A stretch of DNA of 64,000 nucleotides from Flectonema sp. DT1601 (taxonomy: Eukaryota > Euglenozoa > Diplonemea > Diplonemida > Diplonemidae). Shown piece by piece: positions 44,486-56,673 of the stretch. Every line of letters starts with the position of its first letter. The stretch's first letter is position 1. The notes under the pieces were generated by a model. The model was given only the letters and a program-made list of their open reading frames with translations, was not told the origin of the DNA and ran no database searches. Where the stretch lies: NCBI GenBank assembly GCA_964019425.1, contig OZ025822.1, positions 930,001-994,000 on the forward strand, written 5' to 3'. Made by a program: the position numbers and the translations under genes.

Positions 44486-47400
44486 AAAAACCAAAAAAAA
44501 AAAAAAACAAAAAATAAAAAAAATAAGCGACCTTTTGTACCAACTTCCCTTTGACCCAATTAATATGTGCGTGTTATCATTCAAAAAAAAGAAAAGAAAC
44601 AAAACACTCGACGCCAACGAAAAAAAAAAAAAAAAAAAAAAAACAATTCAAAAAGAATGTACCGCACGCTTTTCTTCTTTCTTCTTCTTTCTTTTTTTCC
44701 ATCCACCTCTACACAACAAAAGCAGCGAGAGGGAGAGAGAGAACCATGTTTTTTTCGTTTTAAGTTTTAAAAAAATAAAGGTTCTGTCTTTTTTAGTTGT
44801 TTTTTAGTTTATAGATTCCGCTTCTTCATTTCTGACTACTGCAGCAATTGCATTGCTGCTTTGTGAATTAAGGTAGGTGAGATGGATTTCCTTTACACGA
44901 ACTCCTTTTCTTTTTTTTTTCCCGACAAGTAGTAGGAAGTACGGGCCATTCACATCTGGGTAAGTAAGTTGTTGTCGTTGTTGTTGTCTTGTCGTCGAGC
45001 GCGAGAGTACAACTACTCTCTCGGCCGATAGATGAGATTAAATAAATAAATAAATAAATAAATAGGAAGTAAGAATCGGATACTGCTAATCATTTTCGAG
45101 AAGTATTCGGTTGTGTTGGACTCAAAATAAAATTAAAAGAAAAAAACATTCGTTTCGTTTTCATTTTTCTCATAACCAACAACAAGATCTGTTCTTTAAC
45201 AACACGGGACGAGGTGTGAATGGTCTTTGGAGAATTGTGTCGGGCTTTCTTTTTTTTCTTTCTGCTGGCACACGAATACTGGCAAACTCACTGAAAGAAG
45301 GAAACCCGAACTCGGAAGTTGCAACTCCGATGCTCTGGCTCTTCAATTCGACGAACAACAAAGGGCTGAAAAGAGAGAATATTATTATTTTCTCGACTTT
45401 CTTTGAGATTGTGGAGTTTTTGTGTCCAATTTTTCATTTCTTCTTTTCGATTTAACAAAAAATAAAAATAAATAAACTTTAAAAAAACAAAAAAAATCCC
45501 ATCCCTCGGTACCAGTCGCGGAAAAAAACGTTTATTTTCTCTTGGCAGTGCATGTCTGGAGAGACGACCTGCAAAGGCTCTCTCTCTGTCCGACATTCGC
45601 CCATGAGGAGATTGTATACCTTTCTTAACTTTGTTTTGTATATTTCTTTATTTGTTTCCGCGGGAGGGAAGGCGCACGCTGCCGATCCCCCCGCTCCAAT
45701 GTTGTTCTCGTTGATGTTGTGGATGTGATGGTCCAGTCTGTCGTCGTCCTTTTTTTTTCTTCTTTCCCCCTTCTCTTTTCTCTCACTCTCTCGCGGTAGC
45801 AAGTGCTCTGGTCTTTTGAGAGGCTGGGAAAAAGGAAAACCAGTTTTGCTGATTTCCCCCCTTTTTTTTGTTTTTACTGCGAGAGAGACGGAACGAGAGA
45901 TACAGAGAGAGAGAGAGAGAATGCAAAGAAAACAAAACTGACCTTTTACGTATTGAGAGAGCGAGAGAGTTAGTTTAAAAAAAAAAAAACAATTTCACCC
46001 TGATTTTGTTTGTGCTGCTCCTCTGATCATAGGGATACTCTTGCGGCAGTTGCCGAGTATCCCGTAAAAACTACCACAACAAAAACAACAACAACAGCAA
46101 CAACATTTACCAACTCGATTCTCACTTTCTGTTCCTTCTTTCCTTCCTTCGTTGAGAGGGATTCAGCAGCTGGTGGGAGTCTTGTTTTCTATTTACACAC
46201 ATACACACCCACCCGGTGTTTTGTTGATTCCACACCACCAGTATCTTTGAATGTGTGGACTGGAAATCATCAAGCGTGTCATTGTTTTTTTTGTTCGAAG
46301 TAAAAACAATGGCCACAGAGGAACGTGTTGGGGATGTGTGGGGGATTTGTTTGTTTTGTTGATGCACTACCGAAAACACGTATTTGATGGTACGTACACA
46401 ACACACAACCAACACAAACCACTCGCAGCTGTACCCCCACTTCCTGATCCCTTCGAATGCAGTTGTTGTTTTTGTTGACACAGTGCATCTCGTTGTGATG
46501 GCCTTCTTAATTCTATTTTTTCACCAACTTTTTTCTGTTTTTTTCACTGCCTTCTTGTTCTATTTTTTTTCACCGAGACTTTTTTAAGACCTTCATCCCC
46601 ACTTTTATTTTCTCACCGCCTTTTTTCTATTTTTGATATCCGCAGCTCTGATCTGGTGTATTGTTGTGGATTGGTAAACCTGTTGGCGTCTCATCCCTCT
46701 CTTCGGTCTTCTTTCAAAGATAAGATGGATGGAGAGGGAAGGACGCAATGTGATTGTGTTGGTTGGTATCGACTTACTGATGACCTCCTCTCAACAATCA
46801 ATCTCAATCGTTTTTTTTTCCTTCTTTTTGGTGTTTTTTTTGTTTAGAGTTCGACTGCTTTCGTGTGAAGACAAAAGAAAATGTATTTTTACGTCTTGTC
46901 TCTTCTTTCATCGGTAAAGGGAACTCTGATAGACAACATGATGATGATGATGAAACGCAATTATTATGGGATTTTACCTTTTTCTTTTATTTGCCATTAC
47001 TTTTCACTGAGGGGAGGGGAAGGGAAGGGGGGGGGAGAAGTGATGACCCCTCCCCTGTGTGGAAAATATTTTTATTTGTTTTTTCAAAAATTGCCAAAAG
47101 AAGGGAAATTTGTAAGTTTTTGCCGAAATTCCGAAGGACCTGTCTGTTGCAAAAAGTACACACGGAACTCGGTAGTGTCGGAAGCGCTTCATCATCACGG
47201 CGTGTGTGGGCTTCCCCTGCCCCTGAAGAGTCACCCACATGTGGTCCTGTGTAACCGAATCCTGCAGGGCGGAGGTGGGAGGTTGCCATTGGACTTGAAG
47301 CTGTCAATGAAATGGGGAGACCTCTCTCTCTCTCTCTCTCTCTCTGGTTAGGTTTGTTCAGACCCCAGTCGTAGTTATCATCCCACTTCATCAGGAAGTG

Positions 47401-49224
47401 GAATCCTGAGCAATATTATACCGTACACACAACCAACCAACATACTACATACAACAACACACACACACACACACGCACCCATACACACGACACAACTCAA
47501 AACAAGCAACACGGAGGTGAGTTTTAGCAAAAGCTGACCAACTCGACTCACGCAGCAGCTGCAGTTCCTCGCCGAGACGGAACCAGCCTCAATGATCCGA
47601 GTTGAGCGCCCACTCAGTTGGTCATCAGAGTGTAGTTATCAGCGGATTTCCTGGTTTCTCGCACAGAGAGCCAGGTTTCCCAGCATAGCAACGCTTGTGG
47701 CAAAACTTGTCGTGGGAGGCTACTCGGGATTGGAGGTTGGCAGGTAAATGGGGGAAGCGAATGAAGAGAGGAGGAGACGCACGAGAGAGAATGGCAATAT
47801 GTATGCGAGTGAGCCAGCTGCTGCTGCTGTGATTTGATTGGTATTTTTGCTAAGCAGTGTTTTCTTGCTCTGTGAACTGTTTTTGATGTTCAGGACGGTT
47901 CATATTACTGAGGAAGGAGTCACGTGTGTTGTGTTGTTGTTGTGGGTGTCGGAGATAGTGGACCCCGTGAGGAGTGTAACACAACACACGGAGGTACGTG
48001 CGTGTGGTGAGTGAGTGTGTGTGTGTGTGTGTTATGTTCACAAAGAGATTCCCTTGACAGTTTTCAAGTTGAGATGTTCCAAAAGTACGGGTAGTACTAC
48101 TGGATGGTGAGGTACTCACTCGATGGGACTCTGTTATCGTTTTCGTGGGGGGAGAGAGAGAGTGGAGGGGCGGGTTTTCGTGTAGCTTTTTATTCCTTTC
48201 AACGGAGTGACTCACAAGCAACGGTTTTCGTGTCGGCACAAACAAAAAAAGGTTTATCGCGCGTCACCACCATCTGAGATGGTGATCATGATGATGATGA
48301 TGATGGTGGTGGTGGTGATGGCGTGCGGTTAAATCTCTAATTTTGGTAAATGAAATTCAATCTTTTGCAGCAATATACTTATCGTCTCTCTCTGACATTT
48401 TCGATTTAAAGAAAAAGTAAAATCCCAGTACTGCTTTCATTCGTCACCCATGTGGGTTGTTGTTGTCTTGTCTTTTCTTCTTCTTTTTTTTTCGTGCCTG
48501 CCGTCGTTGTCGTTGTCGTTGTGATGACGGCCTCACGGCAGTTACAAGTCTTCAGGAGGGGGGTTGTGTGATTCCTTCTTCACGCACGAGTCACGCCCCC
48601 CTGGTGAGAAATAATAATAATAATGATAATATTGTACTTTTGTATAGGTACTGTATTGTAATAACGCGATTGTTTTGCATGTAATCAGTTCACTTTCACA
48701 TTTCAATTCCCCAAATGACCTTCCCGGCGCAACATTTCTTTATTTTCTTTTTTTTAAACAATTTTTATAAACACTTTCTTTTCGTTGATTTCGTACCTTT
48801 CTTTTAAAGTCTAACGAATGGCATTCTTTCCGTGGTGATTCCCCTGAGCGCACAAACAAATACGCCTTGCGTGTCGGAGGGGAAGGGAAAGGTTTTGCCG
48901 CTGACTTTAGGTTATTAATTTGTTGTTTGTTCTGTTCGTTTGTTTGCAATCATTCTTTCTTCTTTTGTTATCAGGAAGGACATGTCACAAGTGATGTGGT
49001 GGAGGAAGGGAGGGAGGGAGAGTAAGTTAAGTGGAAAATGGTACCACTTGCCATGGAAGGAGGGATCGTTGAGAGGGCTTTTCGGTGATGGTGACATGAG
49101 AGGGTGTTTGCTTTTGTAACCCTTGTATATTTTTCAATTTTTTTTAACAGGAGCTGAACTTATGATGAGGTGAGCAGAAGCTTCACGAAACCTCCTCAGT
49201 GTGTGTGTGTATGCATGTATGTGT

Positions 49225-50309
49225 TGTGTGTTGTGTATTGTTTGTTGAAACTCTGACGAGTTCTCATTACCCTTTGTGTGTGTTGTGTGTTCATACGTGT
49301 GGTTTGAGTGTTCGTGTGTCTGTGTCAGATGTTTGTGAAACTATTTCTTTTGCCTTCGTTGACTTTACTGAACTTGTTCTTCGTGTTGTGATTCGTGGTG
49401 AAGTTGTGTTGTGTTGGAATTAAGTGTCGTGTTGTTTAACTCTGGTGAGTTCTTATTGTGGTTTGAGTGCTCGTTGGTTTCGTTGGTGTTTCCTTTTTTT
49501 TGAGTTCCCATGTTTTGTGCGTGTTGAGTGTTGCGTGTTACGGAAGTGCGCATGTCAGATATGTGTGGAACTATTTCTCATTGATTGTACCGATAAATCC
49601 GGTCGCCTGCTTGCTTTTAAAATTATGCCTTCCTTGATTAACTGAACTTGCATTGTGTTGTGATTTGTGGTGAAGTCGAATAGTGATGTATGGAATGGAA
49701 TGGAATGGAATTGTATTGTGTTGTTTAACTCTGACGAGTTCCTATTACCTTTTATGTGTGTATGTGTATGTGTTATGTGTGTTGTTGTTATATGTATTGT
49801 GTGGTTTTTGCACGTGTTTCCATTTTGAATGTGTTGTTTGTACATCCTCAGATATGTTACCTTCTTTTGTGAGCTTCTTGTAATAATATACTACGGTGCC
49901 TTCTCTAGACCCGTTTCGAGCAAAGGCAAACGACGATTGCCTGTTTTCATTCTTCCTTTTTGTAATTTCTGTTATATTCATCCCCCCACCTTTCAGCCGG
50001 TAGTATCCACAGTTCGTTTGCAAATAATGTTTTGGACAACCGTTACCCCGTGGGAGGAGGAGGGAGAGGCACCGCGTGGTGCAAGAACAGAGGTCGGGAG
50101 GGGCACCAGCAAGCGTGGTGCCTCCTCCAAGAAGGAGCAAGAGAGGAGGAGGGGCTCCCATGAGATGGAGCGAAGGGAACTGCTGCGCATGGTGAAGGAT
50201 GTTCTGCGTGAGTCGGATCCTCAGCAGCATCAGCAGCATCAGCAGCAGCAGCAGCAGCAGCAGTCATTATCATTGGTGCAGCAGCAACAACCGGAAGAAC
50301 AGCAGCAGC

Positions 50310-50343
<34 letters not shown>

Positions 50344-53300
50344 CCAACAACAACACCAACAACAACAACAAAAACAGCAACAGTCATTATCATTGGTGCA
50401 GCAGCAACAACCGGAAGAACAGCAGCAACAACAACAACAACAACAACAACAACAGCAACTGCAGCAGTCATTATCATTGGTGCAGCAGCAACTAGAAGAA
50501 CAACAACCACAACAACAGCAATATCAGCCTCGGCCTTCGCATTTACCTCAGCCGCTCACGTCACAGCGTGCGAGGAGCGAGCAGCCAACATTGCTACCAC
50601 CGCAACAACAGCTCCGCGCATCATCGCTGCATCGTATTCCGGCGATTGCGTCGAGCAGAAGGCCAACGGAAACAGACTTCCGTACGAGGCAAATTATCGG
50701 ATGTTTCATTATTTTTTTAATAATGGCATCATCAGTTGTCGTTGGCCTGTATTTGCACCCCGAATTGTTGGAGAGAATTGTGACTGCTTTTTCTTTGCTG
50801 CGATTCATGTTGAACCTCTACGTCGCTCTGTACCCTCCGCCTGTCGTGATCGTTGCGGTGATCGGCAGCTGGTGTGTATCGGGTACGTGGAGGGAATTCG
50901 CGTTTCGCTTGGCGACGTTCCCGTTCCAAGTAGGCGTCTACTTGGCGGGGGGAGTACGTGGATTGCTGTGAAGTGAAGAAGTCGCAAGGCAAGAAAGTGA
51001 TCCGAACCATCCATTTTTTGGCTCGAATTGTTTTTGGCGTGCGCGACTTTTGTTTCCCTGTCTGCTTTCGATTTCCATTCATTTTGTGTTGTGCCCTCCT
51101 CGCATGGGGCTCTGGCTTTTGTTCTGCACAGATCATCAGCTTTTGCATGTCGACTTTAGTTTTTTTATTTTCTTTTTAATATTGCACGCGCAGGAATTGC
51201 TCGGAGTGACTTCAGTCATTTGAAAAACTTCGGGCGACCACCTGACAACGGGTTTTTGGGGTTTTGCACATTTGTTTTTTTTCTTTTTAACTGCACTATT
51301 TCGTTATGGACTTTGTTTATCTCGTTCCCTTTTTTTCCCCCACATTTGTGATGTTGCGCCGTTTTTTTTTGGTTCTGTTTGTTTTGGTTCTGTTTACACA
51401 AAAAAAAAAAAAAAAAAATTATAATAAATAATAATAATAACAAAAAAAAAGAGAAAAAAAAAAATAATAGAAACTTTCTTTAAATACGAGTTTTGTATGC
51501 TTTGTATTGTATTGTACTGCGTTGCTGAAGAGTACTTCCCTTTCCCAATTGCCATGTTTGCATTCCTTTTTACGTGTTGTGTGTCACGTCCCTTTTTCAC
51601 AACACGTCGTACGCCGTAGATGTTTCATCCCTTTCCACTTCACGTGCACATTTTCCTTCTTGTTCTATTTTTTTTCACCGAGACTTTTTTAAGACCTTCA
51701 TCCCCACTTTTATTTTCTCACCGCCTTTTTTCTATTTTTGATATCCGCAGCTCTGATCTGGTGTATTGTTGTGGATTGGTAAACCTGTTGGCGTCTCATC
51801 CCTCTCTTCGGTCTTCTTTCAAAGATAAGATGGATGGAGAGGGAAGGACGCAATGTGATTGTGTTGGTTGGTATCGACTTACTGATGACCTCCTCTCAAC
51901 AATCAATCTCAATCGTTTTTTTTTCCTTCTTTTTGGTGTTTTTTTTGTTTAGAGTTCGACTGCTTTCGTGTGAAGACAAAAGAAAATGTATTTTTACGTC
52001 TTGTCTCTTCTTTCATCGGTAAAGGGAACTCTGATAGACAACATGATGATGATGATGAAACGCAATTATTATGGGATTTTACCTTTTTCTTTTATTTGCC
52101 ATTACTTTTCACTGAGGGGAGGGGAAGGGAAGGGGGGGGGAGAAGTGATGACCCCTCCCCTGTGTGGAAAATATTTTTATTTGTTTTTTCAAAAATTGCC
52201 AAAAGAAGGGAAATTTGTAAGTTTTTGCCGAAATTCCGAAGGACCTGTCTGTTGCAAAAAGTACACACGGAACTCGGTAGTGTCGGAAGCGCTTCATCAT
52301 CACGGCGTGTGTGGGCTTCCCCTGCCCCTGAAGAGTCACCCACATGTGGTCCTGTGTAACCGAATCCTGCAGGGCGGAGGTGGGAGGTTGCCATTGGACT
52401 TGAAGCTGTCAATGAAATGGGGAGACCTCTCTCTCTCTCTCTCTCTCTCTGGTTAGGTTTGTTCAGACCCCAGTCGTAGTTATCATCCCACTTCATCAGG
52501 AAGTGGAATCCTGAGCAATATTATACCGTACACACAACCAACCAACATACTACATACAACAACACACACACACACACACGCACCCATACACACGACACAA
52601 CTCAAAACAAGCAACACGGAGGTGAGTTTTAGCAAAAGCTGACCAACTCGACTCACGCAGCAGCTGCAGTTCCTCGCCGAGACGGAACCAGCCTCAATGA
52701 TCCGAGTTGAGCGCCCACTCAGTTGGTCATCAGAGTGTAGTTATCAGCGGATTTCCTGGTTTCTCGCACAGAGAGCCAGGTTTCCCAGCATAGCAACGCT
52801 TGTGGCAAAACTTGTCGTGGGAGGCTACTCGGGATTGGAGGTTGGCAGGTAAATGGGGGAAGCGAATGAAGAGAGGAGGAGACGCACGAGAGAGAATGGC
52901 AATATGTATGCGAGTGAGCCAGCTGCTGCTGCTGTGATTTGATTGGTATTTTTGCTAAGCAGTGTTTTCTTGCTCTGTGAACTGTTTTTGATGTTCAGGA
53001 CGGTTCATATTACTGAGGAAGGAGTCACGTGTGTTGTGTTGTTGTTGTGGGTGTCGGAGATAGTGGACCCCGTGAGGAGTGTAACACAACACACGGAGGT
53101 ACGTGCGTGTGGTGAGTGAGTGTGTGTGTGTGTGTGTTATGTTCACAAAGAGATTCCCTTGACAGTTTTCAAGTTGAGATGTTCCAAAAGTACGGGTAGT
53201 ACTACTGGATGGTGAGGTACTCACTCGATGGGACTCTGTTATCGTTTTCGTGGGGGGAGAGAGAGAGTGGAGGGGCGGGTTTTCGTGTAGCTTTTTATTC

Positions 53301-54326
53301 CTTTCAACGGAGTGACTCACAAGCAACGGTTTTCGTGTCGGCACAAACAAAAAAAGGTTTATCGCGCGTCACCACCATCTGAGATGGTGATCATGATGAT
53401 GATGATGATGGTGGTGGTGGTGATGGCGTGCGGTTAAATCTCTAATTTTGGTAAATGAAATTCAATCTTTTGCAGCAATATACTTATCGTCTCTCTCTGA
53501 CATTTTCGATTTAAAGAAAAAGTAAAATCCCAGTACTGCTTTCATTCGTCACCCATGTGGGTTGTTGTTGTCTTGTCTTTTCTTCTTCTTTTTTTTTCGT
53601 GCCTGCCGTCGTTGTCGTTGTCGTTGTGATGACGGCCTCACGGCAGTTACAAGTCTTCAGGAGGGGGGTTGTGTGATTCCTTCTTCACGCACGAGTCACG
53701 CCCCCCTGGTGAGAAATAATAATAATAATGATAATATTGTACTTTTGTATAGGTACTGTATTGTAATAACGCGATTGTTTTGCATGTAATCAGTTCACTT
53801 TCACATTTCAATTCCCCAAATGACCTTCCCGGCGCAACATTTCTTTATTTTCTTTTTTTTAAACAATTTTTATAAACACTTTCTTTTCGTTGATTTCGTA
53901 CCTTTCTTTTAAAGTCTAACGAATGGCATTCTTTCCGTGGTGATTCCCCTGAGCGCACAAACAAATACGCCTTGCGTGTCGGAGGGGAAGGGAAAGGTTT
54001 TGCCGCTGACTTTAGGTTATTAATTTGTTGTTTGTTCTGTTCGTTTGTTTGCAATCATTCTTTCTTCTTTTGTTATCAGGAAGGACATGTCACAAGTGAT
54101 GTGGTGGAGGAAGGGAGGGAGGGAGAGTAAGTTAAGTGGAAAATGGTACCACTTGCCGTGTGATGGAAGGAGGGATCGTTGAGAGGGCTTTACGGTGATG
54201 GTGACATGAGAGGGTGGTGTTTGCTTTTGTAACTTTCGTATATATTTCATATTCTTAAATACAGGAGCTGAACTTATGATGAAGTGAGCGTTTAACCTCC
54301 TTGTGTGTTTGTGCGTGAGTGTGTGT
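49225..54326 (+). repeat. Tandem array, unit 2 (5,102 bases, lacks block Y)
   Basis: Block X matches unit 1 at an offset of 8,119 bases with only a few differences. Near 51640 the sequence jumps from the X end (TCCCTTTCCACTT) to Z (CTTCTTGTTCTATTTT). This omits about 3.05 kb equivalent to 43503-46548 and adds roughly 15 bases of filler. Z then continues to the junction GAGCTGAACTTATGATGA and the start of unit 3. Confidence 0.93.
50027..50971 (+). CDS. Gln-rich membrane protein, array copy 2
   Basis: 314 residues and the same plan as copy 1. The start is MFWTTVTPWEEEGEAPRG, with the acceptor CCACCTTTCAG 30 bases before it. It differs from copy 1 by Ser for Pro in GASSKKEQ and by Gln/His run lengths: one run is shorter and the second is longer, with an extra QHQQQHQQQ. 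The membrane region is identical. The near-identity of the whole copy, including untranslated DNA, indicates recent duplication or conversion. Confidence 0.65.
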
Positions 54327-54820
54327 TGTGTGTTGTGTATTGTTTGTTGAAACTCTGACGACTTCTTATTACCCTTTGTGTGAGTGTGTGTATTTGCATG
54401 TGTGGTTTGAGTGTTCGTGTTTCCTATTTGAGTTCCTGCTATGGTTTGTGTGTGTTACGTGTTTCGGAGGTGCGAATGTCGAATGTGTGTGGAACTATTA
54501 TTTCGTTTGCCTTCCTTGATTTTTCTGAATTTGTTCTTCGTGCTGTGATTTGTGGTGAAGTTGAATTGTGTTGTTTGGTGGGAATGTTTAAGAAGAGGAA
54601 AATACTTTATTGAATTGTTTTGATTTATTTGCCGTCACCTGTTTGGTCAATTCTCATTTTAGAATGTTGCGTCTGTCTTCACTTTGCTTGACTTCATTGG
54701 TGCGTTGTAATCGATTTATCTTATTCTGTGGGAGTAGGAAAGGGGAGGAGTATATTAATTGATTATCGCAATGTTTCCCTCAGAAATACTTCATAAACGT
54801 ATTCAAAAAAAAAAAAAAAA

Positions 54821-55663
54821 ATGAACATGTGGATCATCTCCTTGTTTTCCGTGTTTTTTGCTGTTGCGTGCTTCACAGCCTTCGATGTAGAAGATGGGGT
54901 GCGCCGCTCTGTTTCGGTTTTCGTGTCGATTGATGAAGTTGTGCGTGACGAATGCCTGGAGGATCCTTGCGGACCTGGGCAAACCTGCCTCGACCCGAAC
55001 ACGAGCCCAACTTCCCTCGGTGACGTCATATGTCGTTGTGAATTACATTCATACGACTGTGTCGTTAAGAATTCGATCATCGAATTCGGGAAGCTCGTGC
55101 ACGACAGCTCGGTCGAAGGAATACGGCAGCTCTATTCCTTCGGCCTGTCGTACACCACCGTCGACGAATGCAGCTTCGACCCCTGCAACCCCAGCCAGCT
55201 GTGTGTTGACGCAGACACTGCAGGGAATTCGAGGGGAGACTACACCTGCGCCTGTGCGGTTGATGATTACTACTGCCACGCCGAAAGCATTTATATCGAC
55301 TGCTACGACAACCTCTCTATTGTTGCAGAAAAGTTCAAAAATTGGTTATTGTCTGCCCTTTACTTCGCGGTTCTGCATGGTAGTGACTTGGTGTGGATCT
55401 GTTTCACTCAGATCCATGGCTGCGCCCCGCGCCTGACGAACATTTTCTGCGGCTACGTTCTCTTTTCGACCGCTTTCATGTGGTTCTGGGAGAAGCAGGT
55501 CGCCCGAGTTCCGGGTCACGGTGGCAACAACAGGTTCCGAGCAACGAGCTTCGTTCTGTTGTTTGCGAGAACCGTTCACCAGTCCTTGTGTCAGATCTTC
55601 AATTTGATCTGCTGGCTGGCTGCAGTTTTCTGCAGAAGGTTCCGTGGAAGACTGTTGCTGTAG
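54821..55663 (+). CDS. Secreted/membrane protein with EGF-like modules, in the array slot of the Gln-rich gene
   Basis: 280 residues. The signal peptide is MNMWIISLFSVFFAVACFTA. Two EGF-like modules follow: ECLEDPCGPGQTCLDPNTSP then GDVICRCELHSYDC, and ECSFDPCNPSQLCVDADTAG then GDYTCACAVDDYYC. Each has the six-Cys order of such modules. The C-terminal 110 residues contain several hydrophobic stretches (NWLLSALYFAVLHGSDLVWI; IFCGYVLFSTAFMWFW; a later one near 245-265) and a basic end, RRFRGRLLL. A TTTCCCTCAG acceptor lies about 40 bases upstream, followed by an A run. G+C is higher than in its surroundings. It is probably a cell-surface protein. Part of it is copied in reverse at 30753-31154. 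Confidence 0.8.
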   Translation: MNMWIISLFSVFFAVACFTAFDVEDGVRRSVSVFVSIDEVVRDECLEDPCGPGQTCLDPNTSPTSLGDVICRCELHSYDCVVKNSIIEFGKLVHDSSVEGIRQLYSFGLSYTTVDECSFDPCNPSQLCVDADTAGNSRGDYTCACAVDDYYCHAESIYIDCYDNLSIVAEKFKNWLLSALYFAVLHGSDLVWICFTQIHGCAPRLTNIFCGYVLFSTAFMWFWEKQVARVPGHGGNNRFRATSFVLLFARTVHQSLCQIFNLICWLAAVFCRRFRGRLLL

Positions 55664-55894
55664 AGACGTCTTCGAGCAAAAAAAAAAAAACTAAAAGCAA
55701 AAAAAAACTAAAAACAAAAAAAGAACAGCTCCCTCCCTCGTCTTCCTGTATCCCCCATGTTTGTTGTTCTGTTGCTATTTTTTTTTCACTGCTTTTCTTT
55801 TATGTTGCGCCGTTCTTTTTCTTTTTACACTCTTTTGTTTTGGTTTCTCTTCGTTTCAATTTATCAATAAAAAAAGAATTAAAAAAAATATATA

Positions 55895-56673
55895 TCAGTC
55901 ATTCCTTTTTTTTGCGAACAAATTTTAGACATTGAAAAAGATTTTCAAAAAAAAATTGTAAAATTTTCGATCGAAGCGGCATTTTAATGCGCTGCATCAT
56001 TGGGTTCATTTCCGTCCGAAATCGGGAGGTTGGCATCACATACTTGTCACCCGAATTGAGAAAAGAGATTTTGTGGTTTACTAAATCAGCTCAGCCGTGG
56101 ACAAGTACCAAAACTAAAAATTAATCGAAGGGTCTAATTTTACACTGCCGGTCCAGCGGGATCCAGAGAAAAAATAATCGAGCAAAAATATATTAAAGAG
56201 TACTAAGCATGTGCCGGTGAGGCAGATTGTTACTACCTGTCTTTTTGGACCTACTTTGATACTTAATGATCATTATCACCACCACAGATGCAACATTTTC
56301 CTTACATAATTGCTACTAGGGTTGATTTGTTAGTAAAAAGGTGCATATCTCTTGAGTGCGGGAGAAGGGGGAAAAAATAGTGAAAAAAAAAAAATTAGGG
56401 GTGTTTTTTACTCAGATTTTCTCGATCTTTCCATTCCAGGTCTGGGATTAATATTTATCATTGAGTAGTACCAAGGAAATTTTGCAAAGAGACGTTTATC
56501 TCTTTTTAGCAGCACTTACCATGTTTAAAAGTATATCCCTATGCCTAATTTTACAGATCGCACCCTCCCCGATTCCAAAAAATAAAAAATCGAGCAAAAG
56601 TAACATATCGTGTAACCTTGCTCAGGCGGTGAGAAAATGGTGTTTTTTGTTCGCAAAAAAAAGGAATGACTGA
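55895..56673. mobile_element. MITE with perfect 28-base inverted ends and TA target site
   Basis: The left end TCAGTCATTCCTTTTTTTTG continues GCGAACAAA-like to 28 bases and is matched exactly in reverse complement at the right end (56646-56673). TA flanks both sides, as for Tc1/mariner-type elements. No transposase frame is visible in its 779 bases. Two diverged direct repeats (about 56138-56225 and 56540-56635; shared TCTAATTTTACA-like and AATCGAGCAAAA) lie inside. It sits just behind the EGF-like gene in unit 3 and is absent from units 1 and 2. Confidence 0.85.

Larger units (their letters stand above)
41106..49224 (+). repeat. Tandem array, unit 1 (8,119 bases, fullest copy)
   Basis: It begins TGTGTGTTGTGTATTG, the same start as units 2 (49225), 3 (54327) and 4 (60544). 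I divide it into blocks X (41106-43502, with the Gln-rich gene), Y (43503-46548) and Z (46549-49224). X and Z are repeated almost unchanged in unit 2. Y and the right half of Z are repeated in unit 3 with a few percent differences. Blocks Y and Z have no convincing gene: frames there are low in complexity and are not kept by selection that I can see. Microsatellites (TTCC, CTAAAAAA, AG, CA, CT) are frequent. Confidence 0.93.

Noticed and set aside
45479-47391. Overlapping frames of 100-156 codons in blocks Y and Z
   Set aside because: Repeat copies preserve them only as part of long identical DNA; composition is low complexity and unit 3 loses them.
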